DNA of 64,000 nucleotides from Acanthamoeba castellanii str. Neff (GCF_000313135.1 NW_004457445.1:55292-119291), one strand, 5' to 3'; numbered from the stretch's first letter, positions 19,349 through 31,865 are shown. Notes: generated by a model from the letters alone, not told the origin. Program-made: numbers and translations.

Positions 19349-22300
19349 ATGAGTCTCCTCTCACCCTCGGAAGCCACTTTCTTCGGCTTCGAGGACCACA
19401 CGATGGACATCAGCGAGTTCTTCGCCGGCTCGGACGACCTGCTCTCGGAGGGGTTCGGTATGGAGACCCACTCGCTCCTGCCCTCACCGCCCGAGATCCG
19501 ACGTAGCGGCGGCAGCCAGGTTGCATCGGCATCGTCGTCCACGACCTGTCCGACCAGCCTCTTCTACCACCAGCCGTTGGTGGGCGACGAGGAGAGCGGA
19601 CCCGAGAGCGAGGACCAACAGACGCCGTGCTCATCTGCCTCTTCTTCTTCTTCGTCATCGTCGCAAGGCGCAACCGAGACCAGCGCGAATGATGAAGGGT
19701 GGACCAAGGAGGACACGCTGCGGCTGACCGACCTGGTCAAGTTCTACGGCCACAACTGGCAGGAGATTGCCAAGTCCTTCGAGGGCAATACTCACAGCTC
19801 CGAGGTACTCCCCTTCTCCTTCATCTTCGTTCTCTTCACAACTTGAGACTGGTGTTGAGGTGGCGGATGTGACCACAATACAACAGGATTGCCAGCAACA
19901 GTACCAGATCTTGATCGACTACGTGACGAAGCAGAACCAACTTCAGCTTCTCGAGACGGCCGACGAGTCTGACCCGTCGGGCTCGCCGTCGCCCGCGTGC
20001 GAGTTCTTATTCTCGAGCCCCGGCGACAGCAGCATTGACCCGTTCATCATGCAGGCTCTCGGAGAGAACGAGATCGTGATGGAAATGGGCAACCTGGGCG
20101 ACTACACCCCCGTCTCCGGCCTGAATCATCACCACCACCACCACTCGCACCACCACCTTCATCACCACAGCCACCTCTCGCGCCCGCACCAGCACATCGA
20201 CATGGCCTCGGTGAACAGCATGAACGCCGCGAGCCTGCTCGAGATGAACCCGCTCAGCGCCCTCAGCGGTATGGGCATCACGATGGAGTCCTATGGCCTC
20301 CGCCAGCAGCCCGTCCGCCGGTTCACCATGGTGCCCTCCGCGTCGATGAGCGTCATCCACCCGCCGACCAAGTCCCGCAAGACGTCCTCTGGGTCTGGCA
20401 CCAAGGCCTCGTCCAAGAATTCGAAGAAGGCGGACAAGGCCAAGAAGAAGGCCCTGCGCCGCGCCGAGAAGGAGAAGCGGAAGGAGCAGCGACGACGCAA
20501 GCGCGAGAAGAAGCAGAAGCTCAATGAGAAAAAGCGGGCGGAGAAGGAGGGCCAGCAGCAGCTCGGAGAGGCCGTCGTCGAGAAGGAGCCCAGCGTCGGC
20601 AAGAAGCGAGAGCGGGACGAGTCCCACAAGCCGCACCCGGCCAAGGAGTTCCACAAGCAGCCACGGCTCGAGTCGTCGAGCAAATCGGGAACCAAGCCTA
20701 AAGAGTCAAAGGGCACGCCGAAGAAGAGCAAGTCGAGCATCAAGGTCAAGCCCGAGCCCATCGACGCGACCGAGGGTGCGCCCACGGCCGCCTTCATCAG
20801 CGCGGGGCCTGCGCCGACCTCGGCCTTTCTTGCCTCCCCAACCCCTACCTCCACCGCGGCCCCTACGGCCCCGGCTTCCACTCCTATCCCCAGCAATATC
20901 AGCGCCGCTGCTAAGATGGCCGCCTCGCTCGGACCGTCGATGTTGTCGCTGGCCAGCGCCGTCCAGTTCCAGCAGCGCACAAACTACGGCCAGCCAATGC
21001 TGACGCAACAGCGCATGCACTATCCAATGATCATGCCCCGCCTCCAGCCGCCGTCGGTCCTTCCTCCCGCGGTGCAGGGTCTCTTGCCCCCGCCCGTCTC
21101 CGCCACGGCTGCCGCGGCGGCTGTGGTAGCGGCCACGGCCTCGATGTGCGGCGTCATCCTCCCCAACCCGCCCTCTACCAGCCGCACCAACTCGCCGACT
21201 CCGCCGCTCTCATCCGCCTCCTCGCCCTCATTGTTCCGTGTTCAGTCATCGGGAGCGGCGACAGCGCCCAACACCAGCCCCAGAGGCTCGAGCCCCGCCA
21301 GCGCCTTGGTTGGTGCCAGCGCCGCCGTCGCCGGTGAGCACTCGCTTGCCCCATCGACGACCGCGCCTGTGTCGGTCGGCGCGCCCTCTGCCGCTGATGG
21401 TACCGCCTCTGGAGCACCTGTCCCCCCAGAAGCTTCCCCGATGCTCGATTTAGCCCCGGGCCGCGCATCGCCCACCACAACCCCCGTACGTTCATTCCCT
21501 TCTTCCTGCTCTCGTGCACAGTCTTACTCACGCGTACGATGGGCTTCGTGGTACCCAACTGGCGCAACGCAGCCCCACACGCCCACCGCATCAACACCGG
21601 CCAGTGCGACGGTCCCGGCATCGCCCGCCTCGGCCTCGGCTGTGGGCGACGCCGCCAATGTCAAGCGGAAGCAGCCTGAGGACACTGAGTCCCAGGAGGA
21701 GGCTGACAAGATTGCCGCCGCGGTCGCCGCCTGCCTGGCCGGCCCGGCCAAGAAGCGCAAGCGCAGGACCGCGGCCGAGATCGAGCGCAAGTACAAGTGC
21801 GAGATGCCCAACTGCACCAAGTCCTACGGCAGCGAGGGCGCACTCAAGATGCACGTCAAGCTCAAGCACCCGGGGGTCAAGCAGCCGGCGCTGAAGACTC
21901 CCACAGGGGTGGCGCCGCGTATCAACACTCCGTCATCGCTGCCGCTGCTCCTCCAGTTCCCGCTGCCGTTCATGCCGGGTCTCATGGGGGGCTCGCAGCC
22001 CATCTTCCCCGCCCCGTCCCCGGCGGCCCTTGCGGCAGCCAACTCAGCCCTGGTCTCGGCCATGAACGCCTCGGCGGCGTCCGTCCCATCGCCTGTTCCT
22101 CGCCCACAAGCGCAGGCCACCTCGCCGCCGACCCCATCTCCGGCCACGCCCACGGCCGCGACCATCGCCCCTGCTGCCGGGTCGGCACCAGCGCCTTCAT
22201 TCCTTGCGACGCCGTCGGTGTCGTCATCTTCACCATTGCCGTCGTCGACCAGTTCCTCGAGCTCGAGCTCGATGTTGTCGTCGCCATCCCCGGCAGTGCC

Positions 22301-23450
22301 CCGAGTGTCCGCCGCCTCGCTCATCCACAAGCTCAGTGCGTTCCTGGCGTCCTCGCCCTCGCCGGCGTCGGCCTTCAGCTCGTTCTCCGTGCACGGAGCC
22401 CCGATGACCTCACCCTTTGCGCGCTCGACGCCCACGTCTTCGCTGCCGACACCCACCCGCGCGGCATCCGCCACAACAACGCCGGCGCTTGCGCTCCCCA
22501 GCGCGCCGGCGGCCGCGGCTTCCTCCGACTCGGTCCTGGTGGTCCCTTCACTGGTGTTCCCGACCGTGCTGTCCGACCTCAAACTACCTTCATCGCCCGC
22601 GGCGGCCCCGCTCCTCTTTGAGGCCGTCGCAACGCTGCCCACGGCCGCGGCACCTACCGCCGCCACTGCCCCCGGCGGTGACCAGCAGCTGGCTCTGTTG
22701 CCGTGCAAGCTGGAGATCATCGAGGCCTCCGATAGTTGTGGTGGGTTCGACAGCGCGTACTCGAGTCCGAGGCTGGCCAGCGACGACATCTCGTCGTCTA
22801 CTTCGCCGTCATCGCCGTCAGGTTCGCCCTCGCCCATGTCGCCGCCGGTGTCGGCCGCCGACCTGCTCGTGGACACGCTGGGCGAGGGCGTGCTCTCTCT
22901 GCCCTCGGCTACGCTCATGGACGAGGAGTCGGCCACGACCGCCCCCGACCCCGGCGCCACGGCTATCGCCTCCGACGACCTCCACACGATGCTATCGATC
23001 AGCGAGGCCAACCTGGGCGACGTACGGGGCGCTGTGGGCAACAGCAATAACAACGGCAACGGCAAAGGCGGTGCCAGCAGCGACTCAGTTGGCGCTGGTG
23101 GCTCGGTTCAGCCGCCGTTCGACCTGCCCTCGTCCTTCTTCAACCCGCTGAGCTTCGCGGGCGACGAGCTGGAGCATATGCGCCCACCAGCCGAGCGCGA
23201 GGCCGCACCTGCGCCCGAATCGAACCAACCCTCGCTGCAGTCATTGACCGTCGCCCCGTCGTTCGGCGGTGGCGTCTACGACGACGACGATGTGCGACTG
23301 CAGCGTGCGCTGGACGGTCAAGGGCAGAACGAGGACCACCTGCTGGACGAACCGCCCTTCCACACGGGCGCGTTCCTCGTGAACGGTTGCAGCGACGACC
23401 TCTCACAGTCCCGGCTCAGCTTCTCGCAGCACACGATCGACTCCCTCTGA
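19349..23450 (+). CDS. SANT/Myb and C2H2 zinc-finger nuclear protein
   Basis: Likely DNA-binding regulator of about 1,330 residues. The exon 19349-19804 joins in phase 0 to 19887 onward. The join completes a SANT/Myb repeat: DEGWTKEDTLRLTDLVKFYG, HNWQEIAKSF, then DCQQQYQILIDY. A histidine cluster follows near 20125-20200. A long Lys/Arg-rich block (about 20400-20760) probably contains nuclear localisation signals. A single C2H2 finger lies near 21795-21870 (YKCEMPNC, then HVKLKH). The rest is Ala/Ser/Pro/Thr-rich low complexity with acidic patches at the C terminus, typical of activation domains. A GTACGT...GCAG stretch at 21486-21572 is 87 bases long and in frame, so it may be an intron or coding. 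No target genes can be inferred. Confidence 0.8.
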
Positions 23451-24246
23451 AGACCCACTTTCCTTCACTCTACTCTTTCACTCTCTTCCCCATCATCTTC
23501 TCTTTCTTTCCCTCCTCTACGTCGTTCCTGCACATCTTCACCTCTTCACCTTCTGGTCTTCTTCTTGACTTCTCTACGCGCGCGGGAAGGAAGACGAGCT
23601 CTCGACAAAACGTCGAGCCCCCTGGGACAACGACTGCCGGTCTGGTCGTTCGACTCACGGGCAACACCCCCAACTTCCCCGCCAGCTTCGCATCATCATC
23701 ATCACTCCTTCATCTACGCGGCTCACCCCTCGAACTGTCGACGCGCGCTTCTTCGCGACATGAAGATCACCAACACAGACCCCCTCAGAGGACGACATTC
23801 GAGCGGCCGTCATCATCATCACCACCCTTCTCCTCCTTCTCCTTCTAGCGTGAGACGTTCGCCAGCACGGTGCGACAAGTCGAAGGCCTAATCTACGATC
23901 GGCCTCTCAACTACGCGACGTCATCACCCACATCTTCTTCCACTACTTCTGCAACGCAGGGACGCATCTCTCGCGAAGCGCGAAGGCCATCACCAGAACA
24001 GACTGCACTACGTACACTTGTGAATACTACTCCTCCCCCCTCTCTTCCGCTATTCCTTCCCGCATCAACGCGATCGAATACGCCCCTGCACATACGGCCT
24101 TCTTCATCACCACCACCAAGCATCTCCCCCCCCCCTCATGTGAATAACTTGAGTATAGCCCAATACATTCCTTCACACAACTTCGCGCCAGTCGTGTGAG
24201 TACTGGTGGCGGGAACGGGGCAATATTGTATTTACATGAGAGAGGT
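23451..24246. other. Convergent 3' region, no gene seen
   Basis: Lies between the stop codons of two convergent genes. It is rich in C/T and in CATCATC and CTTCTTC runs. No reading frame with family features was found on either strand. It should hold both 3' untranslated regions and polyadenylation signals. Confidence 0.5.
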
Positions 24247-26819
24247 TCATCGTTGTGGTGTTGGGGGAGACTTGGCCCTCTGACTGCGTCGCTTGGCCTG
24301 CAGTCGCGCTTCCCACCGCGCAAGCAGCGTTCGCACCTGCGCCAGGCTCAGGGGCTGCACTCACCGCGGGAGTGAGTTCTAATATTATATAAATAAGAAA
24401 AATGCAATAGTCAAATGAACGCACCTTGGCGAGGAAGTCGTCCATCACCTGGAGGTACCGGTCGCGGTCCTCCTTCATGGCGCTCGCCGTCATCGCGATG
24501 ATCACGGGCTGCTGCTTCTGGGGCAGCATCTCGCGGATCTTCAGCGAACACTCCATCCTGATCAAGTCGAGTGGTTGGGCATCATCACCACTCATTATTA
24601 TCAGCCTCAGCTCCGCGAGAAGAAGACGACGAAGAAGAAGAGGGTACCCGTCCATGAGGGGCATCATGATGTCCATGAGTACGATGTCGAAGGCCTCCTG
24701 GTTGAGGGCCTCGAGGGCCTCCACTCCGTTGGTCACCGTCCGCACGTGCCGATAGTTGAGCTTCTCCAGGATCCGCAGCATCAGCTTCGTGTTGATCCCG
24801 TTGTCGTCCGCCATCAGCACCCGCAGCTCGTAATCATCATCGTAGCCTTCACCCTCGACTCCTTCTTCCTCTTTCTCGTCTTCGTTCTTTTCTCTTTCGC
24901 TTTCGCTTTTCTCTTCGTTCTTTTTTTCTTCGCGCGGTGACGTCGCGACACTGTCGCTGTCATCGACAACGACCGTCGTCACGACGCCGCCTCTTCTTCG
25001 CTCTTTTGACTGCTTCCGCATGTCCCGCCAGCCCTGCTCCTCCGCCAGCTTGAGCGTGACCCCCGTCGCCCGCGGGCTCACACCCGCGCCCGGGCTGGTC
25101 GTGGTCGTAGTGGTGTCGCCGCGGCGGCTGCGCTCGAGCTTGGCGCGCTTGTAGGTCGATACGGCCTCCTCGCGCTCGGCATAGGTGAGGTCCTGCTCGG
25201 CTGGCGCGAACGAGCTCCGCGCGAGCGACCTCAAGTCCGGCGCGACCGACGACACCGGCGACAGCTTCTTGCGTCGGCCGCCGGCGATGACGTCCATCAC
25301 CGGCCACTCGGTGCACAGCGTCTCGGCCTTCTCCTGCTTGGCCTCGTGTCGTCGGGCCTCCACCTCGTGTTGGTCCGCCACGCGCGCCTTGATCGTGAAC
25401 CGCACCGCCGTCCCCTTGTTCTCTTGACTCTTAATCTCCACCTCGCCTGTCAACACACATCGTGTGCGTGTCGTGTCGTGTAGCCGTAAGAATGGTGTGT
25501 GTTGTCGCGTGTGCGGCCGCGTGTGTGCGTGTGCGTGTGCGTGTGCGTGTGCGTGTGTACCGCCAAAGAGTTCGACGAGCTGTTTGCATATGGCGAGCCC
25601 GAGGCCGGTGCCGCCGAACCGCCGGGAGATGGAGGTGTCGGCCTGCACGAACGGTTCGTCGATCCGATCGAGCATGTGCCGCGGGATGCCGATGCCCGTG
25701 TCGCGCACCGTGATGCTCAGCGTCGCCACCTCCTCCGCCAGCTTGTGGGCGACCACCGCCTGGTCCACCTCGTCCAGCACCTCATCATCGTCGTCACCAC
25801 CACTTGCGCCGACGACGGTGGGCGGCCGCGGCAATGACCGGCCGCCGGTCGTGGGCAGCGCTGCGGGCGAGTGCGGGGAGGCCGGCTGGGGCGACGGTGA
25901 GGGCGACCGGACGCGCTCTGTGAGTCTGGCCCTGGGCCGGTCGACGAGGTTGGTCTGGATGTCGACCAGCCGGATGTCGATGTCGATCGCGCCGCCGTTC
26001 GTGAACTTGACCGAATTGCCGACCTGGGCGAACCACCACCACACGAACGAACGTCACCTCCAACGACATGGCTGCGTGTGCGGTTGTGTGTGTGTGTGTG
26101 TGTGTGGCGAGTGCGGTGTGCGTGTGCGTACCAGATTGCACAGGATTTGTCGTAGCCGAGTGGCGTCGGTGATGACGTACTTGGGCACGGCGGGGTCGAT
26201 GCAAACACTAGCGCGAGCGAGAGAGAGAGAGAGAGAGAATTAGAACGAGGTGGTTGGTCCAGACCAGACAATGGAGTGAGATGGATAGTCAAGGGCAGTA
26301 CTTGATGATGTTGTGGTGGTTGCTGGCCTCGCGCGAGAACAGGTTCACCACGTCTTTGACCACTTCGCGCACTTCGCTGCATCGCATTTCGAGTTTGAGC
26401 TTCCCGACATCCACCTGGGCAGGACACGCGCGCGCCGAGTGAGCTACACACCTCCACTACACACACACACGACACACACGACACACACACGACACACACA
26501 CGACACACACGACATACACACGACACACACACGACACACACACGACACACACCTGACAACACGACAAGGAGCACGCACCCGTGAATAGTCGAGGATATCC
26601 TCGATGATCCGGAGGAGCGTGGCTCCGCTCTTGTTGATGGTCTGCACGTAGTCCCTCTGCTCTCGGTCGAGCCGGGTCTGGAGCAGCAGGCTTGTCATTC
26701 CGATCACCCCGTTCAATGGCGTACGATCTCGTGACTAATGCNNNNNNNNNNNNNNNNNNNNNNNNNNNNNACCACCACACGAACGAACGTCACCTCCAAC
26801 GACATGGCTGCGTGTGCGG

Positions 26820-26853
<34 letters not shown>

Positions 26854-27479
26854 CAAGTGCAGTGTGCGTGTGCGTACCAGATTGCACAGGATTTGTCGTA
26901 GCCGAGTGGCGTCGGTGATGACGTACTTGGGCACGGCGGGGTCGATGCAAACACTAGCGCGACCGAGAGAGAGAATTAGAACGAGGTGGTTGGCTGGTCA
27001 GACCAGACAATTGAGTGAGATGGATAGTTAAGGGCAGTACTTGATGATGTTGTGGTGGTTGCTGGCCTCGCGCGAGAACAGGTTCACCACGTCTTTGACC
27101 ACTTCGCGCACTTCACTGCATCGCATTTCGAGTTTGAGCTTCCCGACATCCACCTGGACAGGACACGCGCCGAGTGAGCTACACACCTCCACTACACACG
27201 ACACACACGACACACACGACACACACGACACACACACCTGACAACACGACAAGGAGCACGCACCCGTGAATAGTCGAGGATATCCTCGATGATCCGGAGG
27301 AGCGTGGCTCCGCTCTTGTTGATGGTCTGCACGTAGTCCCTCTGCTCTCGGTCGAGCCGGGTCTGGAGCAGCAGGCTCGTCATTCCGATCACCCCGTTCA
27401 ATGGCGTACGAATCTCGTGACTAATGCAACCCACACGTTAGTGACTTCGTTCTGTGCTGTGTGTGTGTGTGAGAGAGAG

Positions 27480-27517
<38 letters not shown>

Positions 27518-28551
27518 GTGTGTGTGTTCTGTGCTGTGTGTGGTACCTCATGTTGGCCAGGAAGTTGGTCTTGGCCTGGGCCATCTTGTCGGCGTTGATT
27601 TTGGCGATTTTGAGGTCCGTCACGTCAATGCACGAGCCTATGAACCCCAAAAATTTGTGGGTGGCCTCACCACCCTCCCCCTTGGCGTAGCGCGGAACCT
27701 GCATCGATCGATGACACACCGTGTGAGTCGCACACACCACCGCACACACCACCGCACACGCACACACCGTACACACCGCGCACACACCGCACACACACGC
27801 GACGGGGAGCGTACGCCGTTGTCGAGGATCCATCGGTACTGGCCGTCGTGGCGCATGAGCTCGTACTCCATGGAGAAGGGCTGGCGCGCGTCGAAGGCCG
27901 CGACGTAGACATCGCAGCAGCCCGCCCGCTGCTCCGGCCGCACGCCCTCGAGCCACCCGTAGCCGTACTCCTGATCGAACGTCCGGCCCGCGAAGTCAAG
28001 CCACGCCTTGTTGAAGTACGTGCACTCCTTCGTCAAGTCTGCACACCACCGCCGCACACACCGCCGCACACACCACCGCACACACCGCCGCACACACAAC
28101 CGCACACAACCGCACGCACCACCGCCCACGCCGCACGTGAGAAAAGAGGAACGAAAGAATAGAGGAGGAGGAGGAGGAGGAGGTGAGCCGAACCGGACAT
28201 CCAGATCATGACTGGCGCGGAGTCGGCGACGTGGACCCAGCGCTCCTCGCTCTCGGCCCACTGGTGGCGTGTCTCGCACAGGGCGTCCTCGAGCACGGTC
28301 CGCTGCGCTTCGCACTCGGTGAGCTGCGCGCGCAGCCGGGCGAGCTCCTCTTTCATCTTGCGTCTCTTCTCCTTCTTCTTCCTTTTTTTCTCCAAGGCCT
28401 TGGCCTCTTCCTCCATCATCCAAGAAGAAGAAGAAGAAGTCGTGTGCGGTGTAAGTTCTCCGCTCTCCTCCGCCCTTTCCATCTTCTTCTTCTTCTTACG
28501 ATTCTCTGCTTCCAAATCGACTTTCATCTCCCCGCCGGGCAGAGACATCAT
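24247..28551 (-). CDS. PAS-containing hybrid sensor histidine kinase
   Basis: Two-component signalling protein. It starts at 28551 with a charged Lys/Glu-rich coiled coil. A PAS domain follows ([14 protein letters not shown] near 28210, then [21 protein letters not shown] near 27980 and a PAC region [11 protein letters not shown]). The phospho-acceptor box [14 protein letters not shown] is near 27410. The HATPase core follows: N box near 26015 ([10 protein letters not shown]), G1 DTGIGIP, G2 [21 protein letters not shown] receiver domain completes it: [11 protein letters not shown] near 24810, phospho-Asp in [14 protein letters not shown], then IIAMTASAM and, after an intron, [20 protein letters not shown]. 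The stop is at 24247. No membrane helix is present, so it is probably cytosolic. A Pro/Ser/Asp-rich insert splits N and G1 boxes. The DHp exons appear twice because of a duplicated segment around a gap, so the true gene should have one copy. Confidence 0.88.
26035..26741. repeat. Copy A of a duplicated segment flanking a gap
   Basis: About 707 bases nearly identical to 26771-27427, covering three histidine-kinase exons and their introns. The copies differ mainly in microsatellite lengths and a few bases. At its gap-side end copy A lacks one A (gtacgatctcg against gtacgaatctcg). That would frameshift the SHEIRTP box, as expected for poor sequence at a contig end. Confidence 0.92.
26461..26560. 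repeat. Imperfect ACACACACG minisatellite in an intron
   Basis: Repeats of seven to nine bases built from CA dinucleotides punctuated by CG, inside a histidine-kinase intron of copy A. The matching tract in copy B (about 27192-27239) is shorter. That length difference is the clearest variation between the two copies. Confidence 0.9.
26742..26770. other. Assembly gap (29 Ns)
   Basis: A run of Ns between the two copies of the duplicated histidine-kinase segment. This is typical of two allelic or overlapping contigs laid end to end instead of merged. Confidence 1.
26771..27427. repeat. Copy B of the duplicated segment flanking a gap
   Basis: About 657 bases matching copy A. It carries the intact reading [10 protein letters not shown] and continues without a break into the upstream PAC exon, so this is the copy more likely to belong in the gene. 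Confidence 0.92.
27469..27533. repeat. GA/GT microsatellite in a histidine-kinase intron
   Basis: A short GA run followed by about twenty GT units. It lies between the HisKA and PAC exons. Confidence 0.9.
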
Positions 28552-28950
28552 CGCACGTCAACCACCTGGCGCTCCTCCTTCGTCTTCTTCGTTGTGGTGG
28601 CTCCTCCTCGACTGCAGGCGTCGTAGGAAGAAGCCAGCCACGACGCCTAGAATGGTGGCTTTGCAGCGGCTCCGGAGCTGTGCGAGAGAACAGTTGATGA
28701 ACGATTAGCTTCGTCTTCAGAGAGAGAGAGAGAGAAAAAAACAAAACGTGTAAAGTTCGGAAGAGCACGCGCGAGACGTCGTCGGTGAGGTTTGCGTTGC
28801 TCCGTGGAAATGAATTAATTATTTTCTCAAATGAAAACCGAGATATTTCTTTCATTTTATTTTTTACTTTCGCCCAAAGAGAAGAAAGACAGGTACCGGG
28901 TGAAGGAGCAAGGGCCGCGTTGCTCTCTATAATCTTGAGAATAATATGAA
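28552..28950. other. 5' region between the histidine kinase and a small plus-strand candidate
   Basis: About 400 bases, GC-rich next to the kinase and A/T-rich near 28800-28870. It probably contains the kinase promoter. No gene was seen. Confidence 0.35.
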
Positions 28951-29287
28951 ATGAAACCGGTTGCGTTCGTGGTGGGCCTGGGCTCCGTGTGTCGTAGGTT
29001 GTGCCAAACGCTGCGAGCGAGAAGGCGTTGGCACGACGAGCCGCGTGTGCTTCTCACTCTTAGCGCACTGGGACCAACGGGTTGAAGAAATGCAGTGCGA
29101 AAGGGAGAGAGCCAAGGGCACAATGAACATGAAGCTACACGACCCTGACAGTGCCATCTTGGCGGGCGCCGCAGTCGGGATGGCAGGCGGCACGCTTTCC
29201 GGCCCGAGGAAGCGGCCCGCGGCTCCCCTGAGCTTCCACAGAACCGCGCCACTGGGACCCCACAGCACTGCCACTGACTGCAACTGA
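28951..29287 (+). CDS. Small hypothetical protein, two-exon candidate
   Basis: An ATG at 28951 opens MKPVAFVVGLGSVCRRLCQT. If a 37-base intron (29027-29063, GTTGGC...TTAG) is removed, the frame continues as HWDQRVEEMQCERERAKG, then DPDSAILAGAAVGMAGGTL, and stops at 29287, giving about 99 residues. The glycine/alanine-rich stretch could be a short membrane helix, and the N terminus could be a mitochondrial leader. I do not recognise the family. The intron is unusually short for this locus. An unspliced reading from further 5' is possible, and the whole call may be wrong. Confidence 0.33.
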
Positions 29288-29583
29288 GTTCAGATTGCCA
29301 GTGCTGTCACCGAGCAGGTGCCGCAGGGATCTGTGCCCAGGGACGTCTGTGGCCGGGGACCTTCTTCTTTGCCTTGTTTGGCGCAGCCCGTGACAGAGCT
29401 GTCATTCTTGACAGGTTAGGGTACTCTGACCGGGGCTGTCTTGACACCGGTCTGGCTGGCCTCAGGCGACGCCAGAGCGTGAAGCTCACTTCTTCCGAGA
29501 GGGCCAATCAAGACCTACTTTAGAAGGCCCGAGTCGCAGTATTTCTTTTAAAGAGTGAGAACGAACGAATGACACGGGGCATC

Positions 29584-31865
29584 TCAGCGTAGCTCTACGC
29601 CCAGCTTGACCGGCACCTCATCGCGCACCTTCGCTTGAAGTTCGTTGATCTCCTCGTTGGTGAGCGACCTGCACATCGAGCCAAATTGTGCGCGCGCGCG
29701 TGTGTGTGAATGTAACATTATGTGAGTTGTGTGAATGTTGAGTGGAGTGTGTGTCGCTCTTGGTCTCAGGGATGTATTCATAACTGAAGCAAAAAAAGAG
29801 AAAGAAGAGGTGGCGCACGCGCACCTGTCCATGGATCTGTAGGTGATGCGGAAGCAGAGGGAGGTGCGGTTGGTCTTTGGGTGTGTGAACTTGTCCACCA
29901 CCTCCACACACTCCACCAGATCACCCGCAACCTTTTTGGGGGCGTGTCGTGTGTGGCGTGTGATTAGGCAGCGCGGGCAATTGTCAAAACCGACCGCCCG
30001 CACGACCGGAAATACCCGCCGCGGCCGGGGGCTAGAAAGAGAGAGAGAAAGACAGGAAACAAACCTGGCCCACGAGCTCAAAGAAGGCATTTTCGTGGAA
30101 GTGGTCGGGCACCCAGAAGGTGATGTCCTTATAGCACGGCGGGAACTTGCTGTAGGACTGAAATTTCACGTTCTCGCCTGCACCGGCAACGGTAAGCGTG
30201 CACGCACAAACACACGGCACATGACACACAACACACGCACGACACACGACACACGACGCACGACACGGGTTGAGAAACTGTGAACATGCAGTGAAGCACG
30301 ACCTCAAAATAAAACAAAACAAGGAGCTGGGGATACCGGAGGCGAATTGGTCGAGGAAGCGCCTGTCTTGGGACCAGAAGAGGCGGATGTCGGGGATGTC
30401 GAAGAGCACCATCGCCAGCCGCTCCAGGCCCAGCCCAAACGCCCACCCGACATTGCCCTCCGCGCCGTAGCCGCCATCTTCCCATCGGAAGCCGCATGTG
30501 AGCCGCGGCGGACTCGAGCGCTCATCAAGCAGGGGTGGGAACGGGGCAAAGAGGAGGAACCTTCGCTGATGGGCATGCCGCAGTTGCGGACGATTTGCGG
30601 GTTGACGATGCCGCAGCCCAGGACCTCGAGCCACTTGTTCTCGAAGAAGATCTCCATTTCCCACGAGGGATGCGTGAAGGGGAAGTAGGCGTCCACCCAC
30701 CTTGACATGGCACATACATTTCAATATACATTTTCACAGACATATATTGGAATGCAAATATATATGGTAGGTAGGTATTGGGGGGGGGGAATATGCGTAC
30801 CGCACTTGCACTTTGCCGAAGACGGCGCTGATCATGCCCTCGAGGGCGTCCTTCATGTCTGCGGCGACGAACTCCTCGGGAGTCTTGTTCTGCGCTTTGA
30901 GCTGCTCGGGCGTGAAGATGCGCACTCCCTCCATCTGGTGGAAGACCTGATCCGACCGAATGTGCGCAGCGATGAGAGATGTGTCACGTGTGTGTCGCGC
31001 GCGTGCGGCGTGCGGCGTGCATCGTACAGGGTAGTGCGTCTTGTCGATGGCGTCGCGGCGGTAGACGTCGCCGGTGACCAAAAACTGGCGCTCGCCGCTT
31101 CGCATCAGCTCAGCTTGGTGGGCCGACGTGTGCGTACTGCGGCGGCAGTAAGAAAAGGGAGGAAATGGGGCTAATGAGACCCACTGCGCACGCCCCGAAA
31201 GCCGCGGGCAACTCGCTAGCGCGTGTTGGCGTACCGCAACAGCGTCGATTTGTTGAGGTAGTAAGTGTCGTTGGCGCTGCGACCGACGTGGTCCACGGGG
31301 AAGAGAAGATCATCGAAATTTTGCTGCGGGTCAGGAGCGCATTCGTGTGTCGTCGTGTCGTGTTGTTCGTGTTAGACAGCCTGAACTGGGCCGATGGCGA
31401 GGGAATGGGCCGCGCACCTTGACAGACACGACCGGCTTGAAGGAGTCGTAGATGTTGAAGAGCGGCTTGTTGTCCTCAGTCGTGTACTTGTTCACAAAGT
31501 ACTGCTCGATCCTCTTCTTGATCGTGTTCAGCGGATGTTTGTCCTCCTTGTGCAGGTTGGTACCGATCTTGCCCAGAATACGATCGGTCACGTTCGTCAC
31601 CTCGTCAGGCTCGATGCCGTGCTCTATGTGTCGTGTGGCCAACAGCACCGCCGGTGAGCGAAAGTGGTGTGTAGACCAAGGGAGAAGGCGCACCCTTGAA
31701 GGAGAACGAGGAGGCATAGAAGCGCTTGGCGGCCGAGCTCAGACGTAAGGGCTGGGCCTGCTCGAGAAGGTGGCAACGAGTCGCGAGCACACTGCCGGAG
31801 GCGGGTGTCCCCAAAACCCGCGGTCGCAGCTGGAGAGACACGCCTGGGTCCCACAAAGGTGGCAT
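29584..31865 (-). CDS. FARS2: Phenylalanyl-tRNA synthetase, mitochondrial (FARS2 type)
   Basis: Monomeric class II enzyme that charges mitochondrial tRNA-Phe. It starts at MPPLWDPG (31865). The first 55 residues are Arg/Leu/Ser-rich without acids until RFYASSF, a mitochondrial targeting signal. The catalytic domain follows with [32 protein letters not shown], motif 2 around [20 protein letters not shown] and [10 protein letters not shown]. Then come [20 protein letters not shown] and motif 3, [19 protein letters not shown]. The C terminus is the anticodon-binding FDX-ACB domain, with [25 protein letters not shown] and [10 protein letters not shown], stopping at 29584. The domain order and about 450-residue length match FARS2, not the two-subunit cytosolic enzyme. 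About eight introns, one with a poly-C tract near 30785. Confidence 0.93.

Noticed and set aside
21486..21572. A second intron in the SANT/zinc-finger gene
   Set aside because: Neither accepted nor excluded: the 87-base stretch has GTACGT and GCAG ends but is also an open, in-frame low-complexity sequence; only cDNA can decide.
21824..23065. A 413-residue minus-strand open frame
   Set aside because: Antisense shadow of the SANT/zinc-finger gene's Ala/Ser/Pro-rich part; no family features.
26444..26780. Frameshift in the histidine-kinase phospho-acceptor box (copy A)
   Set aside because: The missing A is at the edge of a gap and the neighbouring copy reads correctly, so it is most likely a contig-end error, not a broken gene.
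29288..29583. Possible gene between the small candidate and the Phe-tRNA synthetase 3' end
   Set aside because: Short open frames on both strands show no recognisable features; only scattered TGTCA/TGACA words were seen.
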